DNA of 23,502 bases. Origin: Planctomycetota bacterium (GTDB lineage: Bacteria > Planctomycetota > J058 > JARGOJ01). The notes beneath the pieces are model-generated. The model ran no database searches. It worked only from the letters and a program-made list of their open reading frames with translations, and had not been told where the DNA came from. Location of the stretch: contig JARGOJ010000023.1 in the NCBI GenBank assembly GCA_029210225.1, forward strand, positions 1 to 23,502, in the 5' to 3' direction. The stretch's first letter is position 1. The number at the start of each line of letters is the position of its first letter. The position numbers were made by a program, and so were the translations under genes. Positions 1 through 7,043 of this stretch are shown piece after piece.

Positions 1-264
1 AGGACGCCGACGTCTTCGCGAATCCAAAAGGGTGTTTGGTATCAGCTTCGCCGCTAATAGCTCGTTCAATGAACCGTATCTTGAGTGTCCGTTCTCTTGA
101 GATTGTTCTTCTTCAAAGTGGTCTTGGGCAGCCGCTAGACTCCGAAGCTGAGAGACGACTTTCTCTTCATTCATCACTCTTCGGAAAATTGAGACTATAG
201 TTGCGCTGAAGACAACGAACAACATGGCCGCGATGGACGCGCTTAGTTTCTGTCTTTGATTCAT
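1..264 (-). CDS. Pilin-like single-pass protein, N-terminal 88 residues only (runs off left edge)
   Basis: The minus strand is open from an ATG at 262-264 to the window edge with no stop. The product starts MNQRQKLSASIAAM, has one hydrophobic helix at about residues 7-27, then a helical stretch (SQLRSLAAAQDHFEEE, about 38-53) and the phrase RYGSLNELLAAKLIP (about 62-76). A membrane helix followed by a heptad-like helix and a 'YGSL-x-EL' segment resembles pilin/pseudopilin-like proteins frequent in planctomycetes and related phyla. No clear prepilin peptidase site (G before F-T-x-x-E) is visible, so processing is uncertain. The fold call is inference from these phrases. The gene lies downstream of the hairpin at 355-393, so it probably has its own promoter in 265-354. 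The C-terminal part is outside the window. Confidence 0.6.
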   Translation of the reverse strand, partial: MNQRQKLSASIAAMLFVVFSATIVSIFRRVMNEEKVVSQLRSLAAAQDHFEEEQSQENGHSRYGSLNELLAAKLIPNTLLDSRRRRRP

Positions 265-354
265 AGTTTCTCACGGCTCTTTGAAAGCCATTCTTAGACT
301 TCAATCCATTGAGGAACTCACGATCTCAGTTATCTTTTAATCTGATTGTTTAAT

Positions 355-393
355 GAATAAGGCCGAGGCTTCTAACGAAGCTCGGCCTTATTC
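355..393 (-). terminator. Hairpin terminator after the DUF1549/DUF1553 gene
   Basis: GAATAAGGCCGAG pairs with CTCGGCCTTATTC, continued by CTTC/GAAG around a TAAC loop, with one bulged G. The stem is about 17 bp. It lies 22 bases beyond the stop codon of the leftward gene ending at 416. The T-run on that strand is poor, so the call rests on stem strength and position. It could also work in the other direction (AATTTTA follows). Confidence 0.65.
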
Positions 394-415
394 AATTTTA
401 GTTCGCTAGTTCAAT

Positions 416-2122
416 TCAATTGTTGAAGAGGAACTCGGAGCTGTTTAACAGAACCCAAGCGACGTCTTGATAGGCGATCTTGTTGTTCTTATGGGCCTTC
501 ACATACTTGACGTATTCCTTTAGCTCGGCTTTGTCAGGCAGTCGACAGACCGTGTGGAGGAAGATCCTTTGGATGCGCGCCTTCGGATTGGAATAGTTCT
601 TCAAGATCGATCCGACTCGGCCGACTTCCAATTCGATGGTCTTATTCACAAAGGCGCTGTTCATCATTAAGAGGGCCTGAGGAATGGTGCCGCTAAAGTC
701 TTCAACCTGTCCTTCCATTCCATTGTCAAAGGTGAAGAGGAACTGCTGCAAGATTTGTCGTTTCTTAAGCCTGAAGCCTTTTCTCCGACGCACAGCTCCG
801 ATTTCTTCGATGCCGCTTGACGCCATGACAGAGCGAAACAATTGCTCGGGAGACAGCGGACGCAACTCAGCGCGAGCGAATAAGCGACGCTCAAGCATCG
901 AGCGTTGCGCGGCCAATTCCATAGCGTCTTCGTCTTTGCCTTCGAGAGCTTTCTTAGCAATGTCTGCAGGATCTTCTTGTTCAGCACTCCGCTTGGAATC
1001 CCGCTGGTATGTGTTGCTCATGACGATGCCGCCGATGAGCCACTTCAAGTCGTAGCCAGACTCTTCAAAAGCCTCTCCGAGTGATTCGAGTAACTCCGGG
1101 TGCAGGGTCTCACCTTGTTCCAGGTCTTCAACGGGATTGACAAGACCGGCGCCGAAGAGCACTGACCAAACGCGATTGACGGCCATCCTTGAGAAGAACT
1201 TGTTCGATGGATCGGTGATTTGCTTTGCGTAGGCTTTGCGAAAGCCGCCTTTGAGAGGCGCCTTCTCGACACCCTTGACGATAAATTCAGGACTGACAGA
1301 CCGGCCCCATTCACGAGGTTTAACAGGGTCGTTACTGGCGTTGACTTTCAAGACGCCGCGAGCGCGCTCACGAACTCCAAAGCGGCGCTTGCCACCCATT
1401 GTTCTTTCGCGGGCCCGAGGGGCCCGTCCAAAGTAGCCGGCCATTCCGAGGAAGTCTTTTTGTTTGTGTTGAGTGTAAGGATGATCATGGCATTGAGCGC
1501 ACTCAATTTGAACGCCCATGAAGTGACGGGAGGTATAAGCCGCCATTTCCATAGGATTGACTTCAAAGCGCAAGGCGTAGGCTGTGGCACCGTTCTCGTC
1601 GACCCAACCCTCGGCGGTGATAATGTCTGTCACCAATTGATTGTAGGGCTTATTGAGCTGGAGCTGCTCTTCCATCCACGCTTCAAAGCGCTGACCGACA
1701 AAGCGACGAGCGGTATTGGAGCGCCCGACCAGGGCCCGGTTCCAAATCTCTGACCAGTGCTCGGCGTATCCTTCGTCTTGAAGAAGAGCAATAACGCGCT
1801 TTTCGCGCTTGTCAGTGTTCTTGTCGGCGACAAAGGCGAGGACCTCAGCAGCGGTCGGAGGTACGCCTCGAATGTCGAGGGAGGCCCGGCGGAAGAAGCC
1901 TTCATCGTTGATGACCGGCGCTGGCTCTAGCTTAGACATTCGTTGTTGGATGCCAATCGCAGCGTCGATGAGCTTCCCGAGGTCTTGCTGGCTCATCTTC
2001 GCTTCGCCAGTTTCAGGGCGTGTCTCGTCGTCCGCGACAGTTGGGCCCCCCATAAGGGCAACCGCTGTCAGGGCAAGAACTCCTGCTCCCGCTATCTTTG
2101 TCCACATTCGTCCGCGTGCCAT
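416..2122 (-). CDS. Secreted DUF1549/DUF1553 (planctomycete cytochrome-C-like) protein
   Basis: Product of 568 residues. The chosen start is the ATG at 2120-2122 because AAAGGAG lies just upstream on the minus strand; an in-frame ATG 18 codons earlier lacks such a site. Residues 1-31 form a signal peptide (hydrophobic stretch about 10-25, then TVADDE). The DUF1549 region spans about 50-240 and includes FFRRASLDIRGVPPTAAEV and a CAQCH motif at 208-212, a CxxCH as in haem-attachment sites. The DUF1553 region follows from about 304 (SRMAVNRVWSVLFGAGLV) to the C-terminus, ending with the usual 'LLNSSEFLFNN'. These domains are expanded in Planctomycetes and Verrucomicrobia; their biochemical role is unsettled. 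They are often paired with a DUF1501 gene, which is not beside it here. Family assignment is secure; function is not. Confidence 0.93.
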   Translation of the reverse strand: MARGRMWTKIAGAGVLALTAVALMGGPTVADDETRPETGEAKMSQQDLGKLIDAAIGIQQRMSKLEPAPVINDEGFFRRASLDIRGVPPTAAEVLAFVADKNTDKREKRVIALLQDEGYAEHWSEIWNRALVGRSNTARRFVGQRFEAWMEEQLQLNKPYNQLVTDIITAEGWVDENGATAYALRFEVNPMEMAAYTSRHFMGVQIECAQCHDHPYTQHKQKDFLGMAGYFGRAPRARERTMGGKRRFGVRERARGVLKVNASNDPVKPREWGRSVSPEFIVKGVEKAPLKGGFRKAYAKQITDPSNKFFSRMAVNRVWSVLFGAGLVNPVEDLEQGETLHPELLESLGEAFEESGYDLKWLIGGIVMSNTYQRDSKRSAEQEDPADIAKKALEGKDEDAMELAAQRSMLERRLFARAELRPLSPEQLFRSVMASSGIEEIGAVRRRKGFRLKKRQILQQFLFTFDNGMEGQVEDFSGTIPQALLMMNSAFVNKTIELEVGRVGSILKNYSNPKARIQRIFLHTVCRLPDKAELKEYVKYVKAHKNNKIAYQDVAWVLLNSSEFLFNN

Positions 2123-2298
2123 GGCTTCTCCTTTATTCTCCAGAGCGTCTCTCGCTCGAATCCCGATGTCATGCATCTTAACGCTTAGTCTAATTCTAGG
2201 TTTCGAGGGTCTTGTAAGGAATTTTCTGGTTCCGACCTGACTCCGTCGCTAGACGCCCCCGGAAACTGCGACTATAGTTGGGTTGGAGGAAACGGACT

Positions 2299-2904
2299 AT
2301 GGCCGAAGACGAGCCCCCTAATGCACCCGGGCTCACGGAAAACTTACAAGACCAAGCAGCAAAGCCCGAAGAAGAGTCGCACTTCAACTCGTCCTTCCTG
2401 CTCTGGCTCTGCGTCACCTTGTTCTTAATCATCATTGTCCACGCCTTCGTCATCGAGGTTTATGTTGTCGTCGGCGACTCCATGGACCCCACCCTCCAAG
2501 ACCGCGAACATCTCCTCGTCAACAAAATGGCCACAAATGTTGGCGGAATCAAGCGCTACGACATCCTCGTCTTTCGCCACCCAGACGCCGGCAAGAAACA
2601 CCTCATAAAACGAGTGATCGCCTTCCCCGGAGAAAAAATCCGAATGACCGCGGGGCGAGTGTATATCCTTGAAAAAGAGGGAGAGAAGGAATACCCGCTC
2701 CCCGAGAAATACCTCAGCGACCTACAGCGCAGCGCGAACCTCAACGAGATGGAATACACAGTTCCGAAGGGCTGCTTCTATGTCCTCGGGGACAACCGTC
2801 ATAACTCACGGGATTCGCGAAGCTTCGGAGGCGTGCAAAAGGCTGATGTTGTGGGAGAGGCCTTGATGGTGATCTGGCCCTTTAAGAACTTAAAAGGTCT
2901 TTAG
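2299..2904 (+). CDS. lepB: Signal peptidase I
   Basis: Product of 201 residues, a type I leader peptidase that cleaves signal peptides from exported proteins at the outer face of the inner membrane. The start is the ATG at 2299, with GGAGG at 2285-2289; a TTG seven codons upstream is less likely. The N-terminus is a polar acidic tail (1-32), then one membrane helix (about 33-57). The family boxes are in order: VGDSMDPT with the catalytic Ser at 61, KRVIAFPGE with the catalytic Lys at 104, and GDNRHNSRDSR at 164-174. It is shorter than E. coli LepB, which has an extra helix and domain. It is divergent from the secreted protein at 416-2122 and ends 18 bases from the convergent gene that follows. 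Confidence 0.95.
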   Translation: MAEDEPPNAPGLTENLQDQAAKPEEESHFNSSFLLWLCVTLFLIIIVHAFVIEVYVVVGDSMDPTLQDREHLLVNKMATNVGGIKRYDILVFRHPDAGKKHLIKRVIAFPGEKIRMTAGRVYILEKEGEKEYPLPEKYLSDLQRSANLNEMEYTVPKGCFYVLGDNRHNSRDSRSFGGVQKADVVGEALMVIWPFKNLKGL

Positions 2905-2922
2905 TCACTCACCATAAATTGA

Positions 2923-3429
2923 TCAATTGTCGTTTTTGAGGGGTTGAATCCAGGCTTGACGAAGGGCTTCATCTTCGAGGGCATCCCGTTCCGCTTCAGA
3001 GATGCCCTTTTCCTTACAAAGCTTGGCCCAGTCGGCGTCCATCTTCTCGTATGCCGCGTCGGTTTCGCCGAGATCTTCACGAGCGCGCTTCTCGATCTTC
3101 AAAGAGGCTCGCACCATGAGCTTGAGGTCGCTTTCTGCAAACCTGGCCCGTAAGCCTTTCACCAACGATAAGCGCTTCTGCGCTTCGGGAGAGATCGTTT
3201 TTTTCTCGGTGCTCTGAGAATCACTCGTCGCTCCTGGCTTCATGGTTGGAGCGCGCTTTAGAGCCTTGGAAGTGTCCTGAACTGGTCCATTTTTGTTGAA
3301 CAAGGCCTCGTCTTTGGAGCCGTTGGAGTCTGGCAGAAGCATAACCACAACTCCTATCAGGATGAGCAAGGAGAGAACCCCAAGGATGAGAGGGGCTCCC
3401 AGGGGCTTATCAGTCGTTTCCGCTGCCAT
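2923..3429 (-). CDS. Membrane-anchored protein of unknown function, third gene of the PLD operon
   Basis: Product of 168 residues. One membrane helix at about 12-32 (LILGVLSLLILIGVVVMLL), then a polar, Ser/Thr/Lys-rich linker (about 33-80) and a charged helical C-terminal half (about 82-165) with many Lys, Arg, Glu and Asp residues. I recognise no family. Its ATG lies inside the end of the upstream PLD gene (20-base overlap, different frame), which points to co-transcription and translational coupling with the two secreted PLD-fold proteins. The orientation implied is a short cytoplasmic tail and a periplasmic helical domain. It could be a membrane partner for the secreted proteins, but that is inference from gene order alone. 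Confidence 0.8.
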   Translation of the reverse strand: MAAETTDKPLGAPLILGVLSLLILIGVVVMLLPDSNGSKDEALFNKNGPVQDTSKALKRAPTMKPGATSDSQSTEKKTISPEAQKRLSLVKGLRARFAESDLKLMVRASLKIEKRAREDLGETDAAYEKMDADWAKLCKEKGISEAERDALEDEALRQAWIQPLKNDN

Positions 3430-4423
3430 TGTTGGTCCCGTTGTTTCCTGAAGAGCCGTTGTTAGGAGGAGTGTTAGAACCTGAGCTGTTGTCAGGGGGC
3501 GATCCTGAATCTGGATCGGCGTTATCGCGCATGGCCCCCGTCGCTCCTGAGCTGGAAACTCCAGGGTTGCTATCAGGATTCGACTCCGTCACCGGTTGCC
3601 AGGTGCTAGGAATAAAGGTTCCAGGAGGAGGAGTGCTCGTGCCTTCCTTTTTCTCGCGATCCAGGTATTTGTTCCCACGGAAGCTGAAGACACCGAGCTT
3701 GGAGGCTGCCGAACGGATCTTGCGAAGCTCGGAGCGAGTGAGGCTCATGGGGCTCTTGAAGTAATCGTTGTTGAAGTGAATGGGAACGTATCGTTGATAG
3801 CCGTCCTCACCTTTCTTCGCGGTGATGGCTTTCAAGAAAGGTGAATATTTGTCGCGTTCCATGTCCCAGAGCTTGTCGAACTCTCCACGGAAGGCGGCGA
3901 TGACCTTCTTCACGTTGCGCTTGTAGTAATGAATGACGTTCTCGTAATTCTTGAATTCAGCGGTGTCAGACCAGTTGTAGCTGCCAGTGACGAGGTCGGT
4001 GTCGTCGACCAGCATGAACTTGTGATGCATGAGTTGGCTTTGAGGATGGAAGAAGGCCAAGGAGTACGTCTTATAGCGGACGTCAATTCCGGCCGCTTCT
4101 AACTTTGTGCTCTTAGATTTCTTATCACCGTATTCGCCGAGGTCGAGCATGACCTTGATTTCAATGTCATCGTCGCTGTCTTCGTTGGTGTTTCGGGCCT
4201 TGTGAAGATCGATGAGCGCTTTGGTGATGCGATCGGAGTTGAAGTGGGCGACGGCGATATGAATCTTCTTCTTGGCCTTTCCCATAACCGCGATAATTTT
4301 GTCTGCGGCGACGGCCGAGCCTGGGTTGCCGTGATTGGCGCTGGTAAAGACGATGTCAACATTGGCGAAGCTAGGAGTCGTGAGTAATAGTAGCGCGAGG
4401 GCTCCAAGTATCGATTTTTTCAT
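3410..4423 (-). CDS. Secreted phospholipase D/Nuc-fold protein with one HxK motif and a low-complexity tail
   Basis: Product of 337 residues with a signal peptide (1-20, cleavage near SFA-N). The PLD-like domain spans about 21-190. The catalytic signature HHKFMLVD gives His133, Lys135 and Asp140 (HxK-x4-D), followed by GSYNW at 147-151. Only one HxK motif is present, as in Nuc-type endonucleases that dimerise to build one active site; a phosphatidyltransfer role is also possible. Residues from about 265 are rich in Pro, Ser, Gly and Asn (PPNNGSSGNNGTNNGSG), a probable disordered tail. Its ATG overlaps the stop codon of the upstream PLD gene as ATGA (4420-4423), a typical coupling arrangement. 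The substrate cannot be told from sequence. Confidence 0.87.
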   Translation of the reverse strand: MKKSILGALALLLLTTPSFANVDIVFTSANHGNPGSAVAADKIIAVMGKAKKKIHIAVAHFNSDRITKALIDLHKARNTNEDSDDDIEIKVMLDLGEYGDKKSKSTKLEAAGIDVRYKTYSLAFFHPQSQLMHHKFMLVDDTDLVTGSYNWSDTAEFKNYENVIHYYKRNVKKVIAAFRGEFDKLWDMERDKYSPFLKAITAKKGEDGYQRYVPIHFNNDYFKSPMSLTRSELRKIRSAASKLGVFSFRGNKYLDREKKEGTSTPPPGTFIPSTWQPVTESNPDSNPGVSSSGATGAMRDNADPDSGSPPDNSSGSNTPPNNGSSGNNGTNNGSGND

Positions 4424-4983
4424 CGTTGAAACTCCTGTGGATCAAAGTCTTTACTTTTGGAAATAAGTAGCGCGTATTCCCGCTTGAAGGCGGTGACGAC
4501 GTAGCGCGGCGAGGCGATGACTTGCATGTTCTCACTGTGCTTGGTGTCGGCGCTGGTGCTCCAGTTTGCGCTTCCGGTCAGGAGGACCTTGCGGTCGATG
4601 ATCGCGAACTTCTCGTGCATGGTCTTGGACACATAGCGCACGTCCACACCGATCTTCTCCATAGCGAGGCTTTTCGACTTATTGTAGGAGCCGCGACGGG
4701 CGTGATTGAAGATCATGCGAACCTTGACGCCCCTCGCAGCGGCTCTCTTCATTGCCTGAAAAATCGGGGCTGTCGAGCCGGTACTGACGCTATACATGGC
4801 GATGTCGGCGGTCTTCGTGGCCTTGTCCAACTCACGAACGACGGCGTCGGCTTTGCCGCCATTTGGAGAAAAGTAGTTCTCGATCTCCCGTCGCGTTCGT
4901 CGCGGGGTCTCTTGAGCCCCTGAAAAACTGGTTCCAACTAAGATCAGCGCTCCTGATAGGCAAAGCGCACGGGCAAATTTCAT
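4420..4983 (-). CDS. Secreted Nuc-like phospholipase D-fold protein (single HxK motif)
   Basis: Product of 187 residues. Signal peptide 1-23 (hydrophobic core about 5-20, SGAQ at the likely cleavage site). The rest is a compact PLD/Nuc domain: ENYFSPNGGKADAVV at about 35-49, a strand-helix core (DIAMYSVSTGS, RGVKVRMIFNH), then HEKFAIID with His123, Lys125 and Asp130, and GSANW at 137-141. The length and single motif match the Nuc-type subfamily, in which two subunits form one active site. It is the first gene of a three-gene leftward operon; GGAGG lies a short distance upstream of the start. Two different single-motif proteins encoded back to back suggests a possible heterodimer, but homodimers are equally possible. 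Confidence 0.9.
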   Translation of the reverse strand: MKFARALCLSGALILVGTSFSGAQETPRRTRREIENYFSPNGGKADAVVRELDKATKTADIAMYSVSTGSTAPIFQAMKRAAARGVKVRMIFNHARRGSYNKSKSLAMEKIGVDVRYVSKTMHEKFAIIDRKVLLTGSANWSTSADTKHSENMQVIASPRYVVTAFKREYALLISKSKDFDPQEFQR

Positions 4984-5111
4984 GATCTTCCTTCCTCCAT
5001 AGCGGCACCCTGTCCTCGGAAAATTGCAGAGGAGAGTGGACGAGGGTTAATAATAAGGAAATGATGAGTAGGCAAAATTAGAAACTGTTAGGAATTTAGG
5101 ATTTACAGTTC

Positions 5112-5756
5112 ATGTACTTGCTTCGGTTCGCGGGTTTATTGAGCGTTGCTGCGATAGTCGCCTTTATCGATTGGCGAAGGAATGGGGTGAAAGCCACGCG
5201 TCCGCGAGAGTATGGCTTCGTCTTTGTCTGTGGGCTCTTGGGGGCGATCTTTGGGATTCTCTGGGATCAAGGAACCGTCACGCTTTCGCCAGACTACTTC
5301 ATCTACGGCAAAGGCTTGAACCCAGAGGACGGCCCGCTCCGAGTTTTGGCGCTTGCTTTAGGTTTCAAAGCTGGCTTCTTTGGAGGTCTGGTCGTGGGTA
5401 TGACTTATCTCATCGCGAATAGTTCAGGACGAAATCGAACGGTGAAGCTACCCTACCCAGTGCTCTTGCGAGGAGCGGTTTGGCCGTTGTTGGCGCTGAT
5501 TCCACTGGCTGTCTTGGGGTTCTTTGTCTTTGAGACCTGGGACCCGCTTGGAAAAGCACCCGAGTTAAGGCGAATGCTCTCCAAGGATCAGACTCAAAAT
5601 TTTCTCCGGGTTTGGGGGCTTCACGCCGGCCTGTATTTGGGCGCGGTGCTCGGCCTGATTTTCGGAGTGATTCGGATTCGCAAGGCGTTGAACCTGGCTA
5701 TCTCACTTCACGAGGAAGAGGAGAATGGCCAGAATTGCGCCGATGCCGAACCATAG
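5112..5756 (+). CDS. Polytopic membrane protein of unknown function
   Basis: Product of 214 residues with four likely membrane helices (about 34-52, 83-105, 121-142, 168-189), preceded by a weaker hydrophobic N-terminus (MYLLRFAGLLSVAAIVAFI). A conserved-looking loop holds DQGTVTLSPDYFIYGKGL at about 53-70. Comparable 'SPEYF' loops occur in uncharacterised membrane proteins of Proteobacteria and Verrucomicrobia as far as I recall, so a shared family is possible but unproven. The C-terminus is charged. The last 54 bases overlap the end of the convergent gene on the other strand, so the C-terminal tail is encoded by DNA that also encodes that gene's last helix. There is no strong Shine-Dalgarno site; AGGA elements occur at 5090-5100. 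Confidence 0.8.
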   Translation: MYLLRFAGLLSVAAIVAFIDWRRNGVKATRPREYGFVFVCGLLGAIFGILWDQGTVTLSPDYFIYGKGLNPEDGPLRVLALALGFKAGFFGGLVVGMTYLIANSSGRNRTVKLPYPVLLRGAVWPLLALIPLAVLGFFVFETWDPLGKAPELRRMLSKDQTQNFLRVWGLHAGLYLGAVLGLIFGVIRIRKALNLAISLHEEEENGQNCADAEP

Positions 5757-6200
5757 GTTTCGCATAAGGTTTTGTTCGTGAGCGAATTCAACCATGGTCA
5801 TGCCTTGGTTCTTTAGGTGAGGCCAGATCCAGCGAAACTCAGCGAGGAACCAGAAGGGTGGCACGACGGCCCAGCCAATGAAGGTTGCATAGAGCAGCCC
5901 TCGAGAGGTTGCAGACGTCTCTCCGGTTTGAACGTAGAGCACCATGCAAATGGAGAGCATGGCCAAAAACGCTCCTGCGAAATTCGCAAGAAGACGAATG
6001 AAGTTGACGGTGTCAATGTTCGCTTGGGATGGTTTGTTGGGGTCTGTGGCTTCGCTTGTTGGAGTTTCCAAGTCGCCGTCCTCGTCGTTGGATTCAGGAG
6101 CCTCGTCGGTCTTTTCTTCGTTCTCAGAAGATGTCTCGGCGGTGTTCTTTTCTTCGGGTTCTTTCGCGTCTTTCGCGCTATCCTTGCCGTCCTTGGACAC
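5703..6200 (-). CDS. Membrane protein with long acidic N-terminal tail, unknown function
   Basis: Product of 165 residues from a GTG start at 6198-6200; AGGGGGG lies a few bases upstream on the minus strand. Residues 1-57 are almost wholly Glu, Asp, Lys, Ser and Thr, a likely disordered cytoplasmic tail. Three membrane helices follow: about 68-90, 102-124 and 146-164. The motif WAVVPPFWFLAEFRWIWPHL lies between helices 2 and 3. I do not recognise the family. Its 3' end overlaps the convergent gene 5112-5756 by 54 bases, and the overlap encodes its last helix. Confidence 0.75.
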   Translation of the reverse strand: MSKDGKDSAKDAKEPEEKNTAETSSENEEKTDEAPESNDEDGDLETPTSEATDPNKPSQANIDTVNFIRLLANFAGAFLAMLSICMVLYVQTGETSATSRGLLYATFIGWAVVPPFWFLAEFRWIWPHLKNQGMTMVEFAHEQNLMRNLWFGIGAILAILLFLVK

Positions 6201-6345
6201 TTTCCCCCCTAGGGTTCGATGAAGGTCTGGTAAAAAACGACTATCTTACATGGAACTTAGAGGGTTTAGAACGTGCGCTCAATTGTTATCTTGTTCCCGC
6301 GTACCAAAAGACCGGCACCGTTGCCTTGCAAGGAACTTTGATCTC

Positions 6346-7011
6346 ATGTCCAGCCACGTCAAAAACGAACAGCTCTATCCGCTTTTCCACTTATTAAGTC
6401 TTCATCATCAAAAAAAGAAAAGCATGGCTGGCCTGCCGGATTTTCCTGAGGAGCTCCAAAAAACCTTGGAGCGCTTGGATCATCATCGATTCGAGAGGGA
6501 GCCCGCTGCAGAAAACGCGATCAAGCAGGAGCGGGTCAAAGAGATCGTTGGCCATCTAAACAGCTGTGAAAATTGCCAGATCATGGTTTACGAGGACGGC
6601 CCAACTTCAAAGCGGCTGCTCTCGAAGGAAGAGGTTGCGGCGGCGAGCGATGAAGAAGAAGAGCGGATTCGTAAGCTCAAGCAAAAGTTCTTCATCTCTG
6701 TTGGATACTCTGTTCCGAGCCTCATTGGTGGGCGCATGCTTTACCAGACTTATCTTGGCAAGAAGCCAAAGACGGCGGCTGAGAATCAGATCAAAGCTGT
6801 GAATCAGGCTAAGTTTGCTATGGATCCCCTGCTTATTGGCGCTGGCGCGCTGATTTTGGTTGCGGCTTGGGGTCTGGTGCAGTGCTGGGAAATCGCCAAC
6901 GAGGTCTGGTTAGACTGGTCCAAGGCGAAGGAAGCGGTTCCCTTCATCGGCAAGGCTTGGGCTGAAAAAGGCCGTAAGGCCAAGGAAGACGAAGGCCGCA
7001 GCAAGAGCTAG
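6346..7011 (+). CDS. Membrane protein with anti-sigma-like HxxxCxxC motif
   Basis: I place the start at 6346 (221 residues) because AAGGA lies at 6330-6334 and because residues encoded further upstream (from 6250) are Cys-rich and not protein-like; an ATG at 6424 is a second option (195 residues). HLNSCENC gives His70, Cys74 and Cys77, the HxxxCxxC of zinc-binding anti-sigma domains. A charged helix (SDEEEERIRKLKQKFFI) and one membrane helix (about 167-188) follow, then a Lys/Glu-rich tail. Anti-sigma factors normally sit beside an ECF sigma gene; none is here, and the order motif-then-helix fits only loosely. It may be a redox- or zinc-binding membrane protein instead. Role unknown. Confidence 0.75.
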   Translation: MSSHVKNEQLYPLFHLLSLHHQKKKSMAGLPDFPEELQKTLERLDHHRFEREPAAENAIKQERVKEIVGHLNSCENCQIMVYEDGPTSKRLLSKEEVAAASDEEEERIRKLKQKFFISVGYSVPSLIGGRMLYQTYLGKKPKTAAENQIKAVNQAKFAMDPLLIGAGALILVAAWGLVQCWEIANEVWLDWSKAKEAVPFIGKAWAEKGRKAKEDEGRSKS

Positions 7012-7043
7012 TGCGCTGTCTTCCTTAAATTCCCTCAATATTT

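Noticed and set aside
1220..1753. 177-codon plus-strand ORF inside the DUF1549/DUF1553 gene
   Set aside because: It is opposite a well-supported domain (CxxCH, DUF1553) and has no recognisable motif or ribosome site.
6250..6345. Longer N-terminus for the HxxxCxxC protein
   Set aside because: The extra residues are Cys- and Arg-rich without protein character, and no ribosome site precedes 6250; the start at 6346 has AAGGA.
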